Assembly (NCBI GenBank): GCA_932294295.1
Contig: OW028574.1
Location: 9,992,215 to 10,056,214, forward strand
Reading direction: 5' to 3'
Origin: Alitta virens
Lineage: Eukaryota > Annelida > Polychaeta > Phyllodocida > Nereididae
DNA length: 64,000 nt
Below the pieces are notes generated by a model. That model was not told where the DNA came from. It saw nothing but the letters and a program-made list of their open reading frames with translations, and ran no database searches. Positions within the stretch are counted from its first letter, which is position 1. Every line of letters starts with the position of its first letter. Below, piece by piece: positions 23,201-30,768 of the stretch. The translations under genes were made by a program, and so were the position numbers.

Positions 23201-26200
23201 ACTCCTTGACCTGTCGGCCGCATTCGACACGGTCAACTTGGACATCCTCACAAGCATCTTTAGAAATAGATTCAACATTGGCGGAAATGTACTGAACTGG
23301 TTTAGAACATACTTAAGTGACAGAAGCCAACGGATTAGAATAAATGATGCTATCTCTGAGGCACATAGGATTAAATTTGGTGTCCCTCAGGGAAGCTGTG
23401 CTGGCCCGGTTATATTTCTTGGATATCTTAGCTCTCTTTATGACATCATCGAAAAACATTTGCCCAGTGTGAAGGTTGGTGGCTATGCGGACGATCATCA
23501 GCTTTATCTGGCCTACAGCCCTGGAAATGATGCGATTGAAGAAGATATGATCAGACAACTGGAAAATTGCATTGCGGATGTGCGGTTGTGGATGCTGAGA
23601 CATCGTCTTAAGATCAACGATACGAAGACCAAATTTATGTTACTTGGTACATGCCAACAACTTTTGAAAGTGAACTCTGGTAGTATCAAAGTGGGTCAAT
23701 CCAACATTGAACCTACATCAGTAGTCCGGAACCTTGGTGTTCTGTTTGACCCTCAAATGACTATGATTGACCATGTCAACAGCATATGTAGGAGAGGTTT
23801 TGCTCAACTGAAGAAGATTAGACAGATAAGAAAGTACCGCGATCAACAAGCAACTGAAAGCATAGTCCACTCGTTTGTTACCAGTAACATAGACTGTTGC
23901 AATGCTCTGCTTTATGGGGCCCCAAGTTTGTCATTCAGAAACTACAGAGGCTGCAAAATGCGGCATATAGAGTTATCTGTAATGTCCGAAAGTACGATCG
24001 TATCATCCCAGTGATGAAACACCTTCACTGGCTGCCCGACGTCTACCACATTGATTTCAAGATCGCCTTACTGACATTCAAGTGTGTGCATAATCTGGCT
24101 CCGGATTATCTGAGGAAACTTGTCGTGCCTTATGCACCTTCAAGATCTCTGAGATCAAGTAGCAAGCTTTATTTAAAGATACCCAGAGGCAAGACCAAGA
24201 CTCTGGGCCCCAGGTCCTTCACTATCTCCAGCCCAACTGTCTGGAATGGGTTGCCTGATGAGTTGAGGCAAATTACCAGCCTGGAGATTCTCAAACTTCG
24301 AAATAGCATATGAAAACTCCTAAATTTCTCGATTTAAATTGACTTTCAATTTCGCTTGAACTTTCACAATTTTCGTTCCCTGTAAAGTGCTGCAGAGTGT
24401 TTGCAACATCAGTGGCACTCTAAATAATTAAAATAATAATAATAATAATAATAATCTTGGTGGATTATTACCACTCCTGTTATAAATAAAACCACTGTTG
24501 ATGCAGTTTAGGTTCTATATATTAGGTTCTAATATGAGCAATGCAAATTTGTCTAATGTTTAAACTTATCACACCTGCTCATTGTCTGGACCCCACCTCC
24601 ACAGGTCAGTCCTTTTAGTATAACCACAATCACAATTGCAGTTTGGTCTTGTTCGGCAGACAATATCACAATTTTCACAGGTACTGAAAAGACGTAAAAT
24701 AACTTCATCACATTTTTGTGAAGAATCATGCACTGGCAAGAGAAAATATCTAGAAAAACAAACTTCACCAATAATAGCATCCATCATTTTTAACTATGGC
24801 ACCCTTTGGATATTCTTGTCCATGGTAATAACAAGGACAGTCGCAAGGTTCCACACAGTTTCCACGGTCATCCATTACCGTTCCAACAGGACACCTACAA
24901 GGCATAAAGATGCTTATAAAGATGCTCCAAATTTTGAGGAAATTATTTTTCAGGTAATGTCCCAGATGCAAACAAACCTGCAGGTATGGTCACAGTCATC
25001 AACTTCGATGCACTCTGTTTGGTTCCTGAGATCTTTGCATGTCCTTGGACAAACAAGTGGACCAAGAACATAAGGAGCTTGACATTCATTGCAATCCTCT
25101 GTGTTGCAGTTTTCAGATTCAACATCAGGTCCCACACAGTCCTCTCCACCACATGATGGTGCTGGGTTTGTGCAAGTTCTGTATCTGTAAGTGGTACCAC
25201 CTCCACATGACTGACTGCATGCTGACCAAGATCCCCACTGTGTCCAGCCTCCATCAACTGAAAGAATGAATGCGTATTTGATTTTAATATACTTACGTAA
25301 ACAAACATCAGTAATTACTCACCAGAGCATGCCTGAGTGTTGCAAGCTTTAACCTCATGTAGACATCCAGGGCAGTATACACCAGGTGAAGCAGGAGTGA
25401 AATTATCTCTAGATCTCATTCTCAAACCTGAGCCACAACTTTCGGAGCAAGTAGACCATGATCCCCATCCAACCAACATGCAGACTGTAATTAAGAGTAA
25501 TACAAATTAGATATCAAACAACAAGAACTGGCATTTAGAACTTTCCAGTTTTTTTACATTATTGCCCACAAAAGCAAGGCTCAATGACTTCAATATCAAA
25601 GTTTCCATTTTCCATGCAAGTCCTGCAAGAGATAGAATATTCATGCACTGTAATTTGAGAATTTCTGGAAGTTATTTCAGTTGGCAGCATGCTAATTAAT
25701 ATATCAAGGCCAGCAAGAAAAGGATTTGGAACAGATAGATACTTGAACAGAACATTTTGTCCACTGCAACATTAAGGACTACTCACAACATGACACATGG
25801 ACTGTGGACAGTTTGACCATATGCAATCCTTTGACCACTTTCAACAGATTCATCATTGCCAGTGAAGCCATTGGATGCCATCTTTTTCTATCCAAAGACG
25901 AGGTGAATCAGCTCGATAAGGAACATCAAACTGGTCTTCATACACACCCATATCATAGAAGCAGCAAACTGCAATAAAAGTAATTGATGCTTTGGATACT
26001 TGATGATATATCACCCCGATATTAATAAGAATTAAATTTGCTAGTCCTGAAATCTATGTTACACATGTTTTCTGTGCCTATGTGGAGATATTAAGTATCA
26101 ACTTTTTGGAAATATCTTATGCATAACTGCGAAATTTGATACCAACTTTGAGGTGCAGTTGTAGTTTCTCCTGTTGATTCTGTACCGCATGAAGTTTGAG

Positions 26201-27079
26201 TAGTTCTTGTTGCAAGTGGTTCTTGTTGTTGGTGTGGTTCTTGTGGTGCGAGTGGTTCTTGTTGTTGGTGTGGTTCTTGTGGTGTGAGCGGTTCTTGTTG
26301 TTGGTGTGGTGAATGTTGTCATTGTTGTACGGGTTGTCTCTGTTGTTGCAGTAGTTGGAGTAGCTATCTCCTCTGCAGTTAAAAATTATATGAGTCATAG
26401 AATTGAGATAGGGGTTGACTGGCCAACAATGATATCCATCTTATTGATATGAACATTGTCCTATCTCGTAATATTGCACTATTCCGTAACATGTTATTGT
26501 TATTCTGTTTTCTGCTTTTTGTTATCAATAGATATTGTCAGTTCATGAATGTATCTTATCTGGGTATGGGGTGGCACAGTGCTCTCCAGAGGGCTGGGAT
26601 AATTTGTATATTGTACTTTTGTAATGTTTGCCACCTTAAGCAATAAAATATCACTATCAATTTATCAAGATGGCATTACGACATGATACATTAATCTCTT
26701 TATTTTGTCTTCTCTTGCTTTGATGACATACCTGGAACACACTCAATGATGTACAAGTCCTTTATCTTAATAGTCTGGCTGCTTGGAGCTTGAATGTAGA
26801 TGAAAATATTCTGTACGTCAAAGTTACTACTGTATTCAGGGATAACGAATGAAAATTCTTCAAAGGCAGATGTGACGGTTGCCTGAATCTGTAAAAAATT
26901 AACAACAATTGCACATAGTGACAACAAATAAACATGACTGCAATGCAGTTGGCCAAAATCTTACAACGCCAGTAAAATACTTCTTTATAACAATACCTGA
27001 GTTGGCGATGAAGGATTGCCATTGGACACATAAGAGAATACAATTGAAGTGGCTCCATAGACGTTTAGACTAACTCCAG
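20184..27079 (-). CDS. SCO-spondin/mucin-like gene, 3' part, apparently damaged
   Basis: Exons on minus, 5' to 3': 27079-26997, 26888-26732, 26372-26147, 25968-25787, 25622-25558, 25484-25323, 25257-24978, 24894-24769, 24683-24575, 22725-22581, 22484-22438, 22267-22094, 21944-21751, about 21648-21507, 21295-21167, 20978-20848, 20299-20184. Modules run from a jelly-roll-like segment and Thr-rich linker through TSP1, TIL and VWC units to a C-terminal cystine knot and a low-complexity tail. A secreted, disulfide-linked glycoprotein of the SCO-spondin/gel-mucin kind is inferred. Lesions: in-frame TAA at 25561-25559 and 21540-21538, one-base shifts in three exons, no AG acceptor before the VWC exon near 21650, and a LINE where half a TSP1 is missing. 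No 5' exons were found between 27.1 and 28.5 kb. Confidence 0.8.
20848..21295 (-). CDS. C-terminal cystine knot (CTCK), exons 21295-21167 and 20978-20848
   Basis: The first exon opens ACSKRSVTEYITY and, after a one-base shift near 21245, gives CRSVAPVQNNVCNGTLSG. The second reads TSCSCCRGTGIQLIDVNF, SVTAQVISYTDCRCEESKC. The C-x-C-C centre and terminal C-x-C-x(4)-C are those of the CTCK dimerisation knot that ends VWF, gel mucins and SCO-spondin. Splice signals are AT|GTTATG and CCCAG|A. Confidence 0.85.
21507..21648 (-). CDS. VWC exon with in-frame stop and no visible acceptor
   Basis: Reads SSWYDESDCCIYNECVHGK, CQCPQGFHQV, TAA (21540-21538), then SDDNCCACEE in the same frame before a G|GTAATT donor. 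Before SSWYD the sequence has a pyrimidine tract followed by CACAC; no AG lies where the acceptor is needed. Both the stop and the missing acceptor point to loss of function, or to base errors at two sites. Confidence 0.7.
21751..21944 (-). CDS. TIL domain and VWC start
   Basis: ACGPNEKYYTEPYCEPTCEC, then CCACAPGFHRLNGECV and EECFKCRFSNGS: a TIL domain running into a VWC unit. Phase 1 in; phase 0 out at T|GTGAGT. Confidence 0.88.
22094..22267 (-). CDS. TSP1 module 3 (complete)
   Basis: VDGGWSAWGQWSECDQTCDGG, then HRSRTRSC and CGGAACSGDD, ending CCNTQPC. All features of a TSP1 repeat are present in a single phase-1 exon with clean borders (ATACAG|TG, G|GTATGT). Confidence 0.93.
   Translation of the reverse strand, partial: WMVDGQPGVNGVNVTRLVMEVTDPEQDLVMTLNPSVVEQRVLVMIMRLNAATHSHVN
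22438..22484 (-). CDS. Short VWC exon
   Basis: A 47-bp exon, CVCWSHNNVNCIPRNP after joining, with a good TTTCAG acceptor and AG|GTAAAG donor; phase 2 in, phase 1 out. The C-x-C...C pattern completes the VWC unit begun in the previous exon. Confidence 0.75.
22581..22725 (-). CDS. Second half of a TSP1 module plus VWC start
   Basis: Reads RECAGPFVETRPCNRNC, the C-terminal half of a TSP1 repeat, followed by CCPTCSLIVDGRSV, a VWC start. The WxxW half of the TSP1 is absent and LINE sequence begins within about 10 bp of the apparent acceptor (CAATCAG|GT, 22731-22724). Donor TG|GTAAGA is intact. Confidence 0.75.
22732..24456 (+). mobile_element. 5'-truncated CR1/L2-like LINE with intact YADD, breaking the 3' gene
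   Basis: ORF2 remains start mid-gene (HYFIDKIDNIML), then a pre-RT block (LDPIPTSLLKQC) and CPVVTPLLKKPGLEP. The NYRPVS region is then missing: the text jumps to HSTETLLVKIHSDI. LLILLDLSAAFDTVN, FGVPQGSCAGPV and GGYADDHQLYLA follow, so the catalytic Asp pair is kept. After one frameshift near 23930 the C-terminal part reads LPDVYHIDFKIALLTFKC and VWNGLPDELRQ. The 3' end is an (AAT)n run to 24456. Antisense to the host gene. Confidence 0.88.
24575..24894 (-). CDS. TIL end and VWC-like exons
   Basis: Exon 24894-24769 reads RCPVGTVMDDRGNCVEPCDC, then PCYYHGQEYPKGA, the end of a TIL domain passing into a VWC-like unit (ending GCYYW). Exon 24683-24575 continues TCENCDIVC and CNCDCGYTKR. It ends in phase 0 at CAG|GTGTGA, which does not fit the phase-1 exon at 22725 across the LINE, so a piece is missing between them. 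Confidence 0.8.
24978..25257 (-). CDS. TSP1 module 2 plus TIL start
   Basis: Begins VDGGWTQWGSWSACSQSCGG and continues through YRYRTC and CGGEDCVGPD to CNTEDC, a complete TSP1 with two W-x-x-W motifs. The exon then reads CQAPYVLGPLVCPRTCKDL and CDHTC, the opening of a TIL domain completed in the next exon. TSP1 followed by TIL is the repeating pair of SCO-spondin. Confidence 0.9.
25323..25484 (-). CDS. TSP1 module 1
   Basis: Thrombospondin type 1 repeat: VGWGSWSTCSESCGSG, an R-rich strand (LRMRSRDN) and C-terminal C..C..C spacing ending in CNTQAC. The W-x-x-W is the usual C-mannosylation site. Phase 1 at both ends, typical for a shuffled TSP1 exon. Confidence 0.92.
25558..25968 (-). CDS. Two Cys-rich exons before the TSP1 array
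   Basis: Exon 25968-25787 starts with CCFYDMGVYEDQFDVPYRAD and continues, after a one-base shift in an A-run near 25891, as MASNGFTGNDES and GQTVHSPCVM. Exon 25622-25558 reads TCMENGNFDIEVIEPCFCG and ends with Gln-TAA directly before an AAT|GTAAAA donor; the phase still fits the following TSP1 exon. The family is not recognised, but this kind of domain lies between a Thr-rich linker and TSP1 repeats. The stop is seen directly. Confidence 0.6.
26147..26372 (-). CDS. Thr-rich mucin-like exon
   Basis: After a good acceptor (CTGCAG, 26378-26373) the exon encodes repeats of TTRTTPTT type, dense in Thr with Pro, as in O-glycosylated mucin linkers. The Thr-rich reading changes frame once near 26215. 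The continuation (TQTSCGTESTGETTTAP) needs one base fewer, and the exon then closes at an A|GTTGGT donor. The repeat unit at DNA level is about 12-36 bp, so length probably varies between alleles. Confidence 0.65.
26732..27079 (-). CDS. Jelly-roll-like exons of the 3' gene
   Basis: Exons 27079-26997 and 26888-26732 join at phase 0. They encode alternating hydrophobic strands (GVSLNVYGATSIVFSYV, then FEEFSFVIPEY and IKIKDLYIIECVP) in the manner of a galactose-binding-like beta-sandwich. I do not recognise a specific family. The upstream acceptor (near 27081) is weak, so the start is uncertain. Confidence 0.55.
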
Positions 27080-27084
27080 CTCAT

Positions 27085-28500
27085 ATCAATGAGATTAAAT
27101 TTTGGGCATTATGGAAGCTAGTACCGTTTCTATTACGGCCGTAGGTGTCAAAACCTGCCAAATGAATAGGCCATTTTATGTGTTTGGGCTTTTGTAGCTT
27201 TATTGCAGAGCTAAGACCTAAATTGGTTAGGATTCCCATCAGGGTAAAAGTGTTTCCATATCACTTAATGGACAAATAGGCTTTGATTATGTCAAGTGTA
27301 TGAATCAGGTATATACAAAATTAGTATGAAACTAGATACTATTATGTACCTGGATATAAATATGTGTTAATTATTCTATCATGTCATGATAAGGAAGAAT
27401 GTCAACCTATAATTTCATCAAAATAATTGATTTTGTGTGGGTTAATTATTTTTCTAAACATCATTTTCATAAATTTAAATGATCCAACCATGGGGTCAAA
27501 TGCCCAATCTATTGTTTAGTGTTATGCCTTAGTCTACTAATTGGACTGTTTTAATTGTATTGCTTGCATTGGGGTAATTCTTCATTTAATATTCACAATG
27601 TGGGTCTGTCAAGGCAGCTTAATAGCTCAAAGGTCAAAGGCAGATGGTGCCCATGCAGTTGTGTATTGTTTAATGTTTAATTGCATAAACCATTCACACC
27701 TCATTTCATTCATGGGTCAAATTAGAATTACTTCACACCTTTGCAGAGATAATACCTAAGCATTTATCCAGTAATTGTCTTAAGATTTACATATTACAAA
27801 TTTATCCCTTAAATTTAGGTCACTAAAGGTTTGCATTTATCTTTTCAAAGTGATTTGATAGAATAATAAATATTACGGATAAACATTAAATAAAATATTC
27901 ATAATTTTAACAAGCCAAATCTGATTGACAATAAATACATCACACATTTTAGATAACTACTTTATAAATACAAAATTATTTCAAATCTTAAGTAGGAGTT
28001 TATTAAAATTAGTTATGTCACATTGATTGTTCTAATTTTGGGAGAACTTCTCACTGTAACCATGTCAAATCGGTTGAACAAAGATGTGTTCCAGCACCTG
28101 AGCAATGAAATTGTCATCAACATAATCAAGAAATGCTGTTTATTATCCTGCATCATCATCATACAAATCATCTTTACAGACAATGAAATTGTTCATCATC
28201 ACCAGTATGATAGAGCCTACAAGAAGAATAAGACTGGGCCAAGAAGATCCACCTGACTGACATCCAAAGAGGACCTGATTTATTCACATGAAAGGGTAGT
28301 GGACCAAACCAATGACCACCCTACTCCAATATAAGCACAAAGACTCTTGTATCATGTTGAGTTCAAATGAGCCAGCTTGTAACAACAAGGACTTTCATTT
28401 ACTGGACTCTAAATTGTTCCATCTTTATGAACTCACAACAATTCATGGACTCTGATTTATACATTACAATATGATCCATACGCAATACGAAATTATTTTG
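27085..28500. other. No gene recognised
   Basis: AT-rich sequence upstream of the 3' gene. No further exons of it were seen on minus, although they would be expected unless the gene is truncated or continues beyond the transposon block. A short plus ORF at 28023-28256 has no motif. Confidence 0.4.
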
Positions 28501-28507
28501 TTTTGCT

Positions 28508-28765
28508 TTTCCTTGAAAATGTGTGCATCTACATAAATGTAAGTTCTTTATTATATCTTTATTTATGAATTGCAGTGATATGGCTCTTGTTTTAGCTTTA
28601 TTCAAATTCATATATATCAGCTCACAATTATGTATTCATTAGATTTTCAATGTAGTAATTACTGCATTTCATGTTTGTATACTGAAGCCTTTCTGCAACA
28701 TATCTGAAGTTGTGAGAGCAGTATCTGGGAACCTAGGCTATCTAGACTATCTACTGAATAAAGTG
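28508..28765 (+). repeat. LTR-like repeat, left copy (BEL/Pao composite)
   Basis: About 170 bp (ccttgaaaatgtgtgcatct onward) is almost identical to 41304-41480. The similarity continues with indels to ggaacctaggctatctag (28760) versus ggaacttaggctacctag (41569). The pair brackets gag- and pol-like BEL sequence in direct orientation, as LTRs do. An AATAAA lies just after, at about 28757. Confidence 0.6.
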
Positions 28766-28892
28766 ATGAAATGTAGCTGAAGAGTCTGTCTGTCTTGAGT
28801 ACCATCTCTGTGCTGAACCAAAATACCAGTATAGATCCAATCTTCACCATCATCCTCATCTTCACTGCCTGGATGTTTTGACCTACACTGCT

Positions 28893-29417
28893 ATGGCTCC
28901 ACCAATGAACGGCGATACTAAAGCAAAACTTCCTGAAGATGGTAATCAACCTGAAGACCATCAACTGAAAGCAAATTGACAACCTGAGGATGAAAACTTG
29001 GGAAAAATTGATGGCTTAAAAGCATTAAGAACAAAACATAAATTTAAAGTCACAAATACTGCCAAGAGACTCTGCAATGCTATAAATGCTAACATTAACT
29101 GTTCTGCAGTTTTTTCTGAATTAGAACATGCTGTGTCAGAATTCAATTAAATTCATGATGAGTACTGTTACCTAATAGAGTGTTTTGATTTGGACACATA
29201 CAAAGTGGTTAATGGTCTTGATCTTGCTGCGTATCAGAATGCTGTTGATGAAACATATCAACAAGCAATGGCTAAGTTTATAGCTTACTCAAATGAATTT
29301 GAGTCGCAAAAGATTAAACAACATATGACTGTCCAAACAAAGAGACTTGAAGGTGGTTGTTATAACTTGCAAACTTTGTTGAGTAATGCGGTTACAAGGT
29401 TGAAATGGAATGCATGA
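28893..29417 (+). pseudogene. BEL/Pao gag-like fragment
   Basis: One frame from an ATG at 28893 to 29417, interrupted by a TGA near 28977 and a TAA near 29148. It reads GLKALRTKHKFKVTN, AINANINCSAVFSELEHAV, then YQQAMAKFIAYSNEFES and LLSNAVTRLKWNA. Repeated amphipathic helices of this pattern, with an ALRT.....T start, are typical of N-terminal BEL/Pao Gag. The rest of Gag, the protease and the first half of RT are absent. Confidence 0.6.
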
Positions 29418-29449
29418 CTGATGAATTACTGTAACTTATGTCTCAACTT

Positions 29450-29461
29450 AGTATAATGAAG
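29450..29461 (+). repeat. 12-bp target duplication, left
   Basis: agtataatgaag at 29450-29461 recurs at 34588-34599, directly after the A-rich tail of the LINE. Removing the LINE and one copy joins the two BEL/Pao halves. Confidence 0.9.
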
Positions 29462-29482
29462 CTGTGGGTGAGATAGAGCTTA

Positions 29483-30733
29483 GACAGCAAGTGTTTGAGG
29501 TGTGGTGGGGAACATGAAATGAAGAAGTGTGAGTTCAACAAGAAGATCTGCTATGTATGCCAAGGGGACCATGAACGCAGTAAATGTCCAAGAAATGATG
29601 GGTATCGCTCAAATGATGAAGTGATTTGTTTTCTTACGGAGAAATCCCCTCTGAGTAACTTCAATATTCAATTCCCAATCACAATTAGACAGAAAGCATA
29701 CTCTTGCAACGAACAGTACATTCAGAGTCAGAAAGCAAAGCTCTTTCATGACCACAAAGCATTTGTTGATATCCAGAATGCTAAAGATGCAAGAGAGATG
29801 AAACAGAGAGGTAAACACATTTGAAACTACAATGATGCAGTGTGGAAAGAAAGTGCCCCTCAAGTCATTCATGAATGTGTCCAAGCCAAAGTGCATCAAG
29901 TGAAAGAGTATTTGCTTAGCACTGGTGACAAAGGTATAGGTGAAGGAAGCCCTGATCCCTTCTTTGGGGTTGGCCTGCATATCTCTGACCCAAGGGTGTT
30001 ACTCACCAAAGAGTGGACGGGCTCTAACATTATGGGAAAAGCGCTGGTTGAAGTTCGAAGTGAGCTGAAGCTTGTAACTCAGCTCCTGGAAAATGATCCT
30101 TTTCTATCTGCGGATGAAACGTCTGTTACATCAGGATACGATGATCGAATTGTGGTTATCATAGTCAGGGATTCCAATGTCAAAGGGATGCGATCCACGT
30201 TTGCTCAATCTAACTCCCATGTCGAGACCATTTGTCGGTCAGGTGCCACTCTAATGGATACGGAAGATATGCTGAATGACTGTAACATCCCAAAAGATGC
30301 AGTGAAGGCTGTACTTGTACATTTGGGAACATGCAGTAGGTCATCTGAGTCAGACAGTTTAATAGATTCTGGTGCTATGGTATACAATGAGTACATTGAA
30401 GCTGTTACTGCATGCGATAATAAGTACCCCTTTGCAGAACTGTTGCTTTCCAGTGTGCCTCCACGTCTGCCATCAAGTGCTGAAGACACTCATGTGTTGC
30501 AAATCAATGAAGAAGTGAAAAATCTAAACAGACTCTTGAAAGAACTTTCAGACAATGAATGTAACATCTGGTTTGTGAATAATGATGAAGTGTTGTTGGA
30601 CAATGGAAAAATCTGTGAAACTATGTACAACACTTCAGACAAAACGGGCGTACATTTCAATGAAAATGGCCAAAACACAGTGGCAAATGTATTTCTGGAA
30701 GCAATGAGAAATTGTTTTGAAGTACAAGAATAA
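29483..30733 (+). CDS. LINE ORF1: two zinc knuckles + NADAR domain + SGNH-hydrolase-like domain (one stop)
   Basis: A single frame broken only by TGA at 29822-29824. (1) Two CX2CX3HX4C knuckles: CLRCGGEHEMKKC and CYVCQGDHERSKC (about 29490-29590). (2) 29621-30070: ICFLTEKSPLSNFNIQF, NEQYIQSQKAKLF, IQNAKDAREMKQRG, the stop, then NDAVWKES, FGVGLHISDP and EWTGSNIMGKALVEVRSEL. These are the successive conserved blocks of the NADAR/YbiA family (ADP-ribose-linked N-glycosidase fold), of about normal length (~150 aa). (3) About 30148-30730: IIVRDSNVKGMR, VHLGTCSRS, then DKTGVHFNENGQN, resembling SGNH hydrolase blocks, with GDS changed to RDS. Knuckles bind nucleic acid and SGNH domains are known in some LINE ORF1 proteins; the role of NADAR here is unknown. 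Confidence 0.85.
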
Positions 30734-30768
30734 GAATAATTGTGAAATGACCATTAACCAGCCCTGTA

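Noticed and set aside
28023..28256. Plus-strand ORF of 77 codons upstream of the BEL/Pao repeat
   Set aside because: No motif, no codon pattern and no neighbours to support it.
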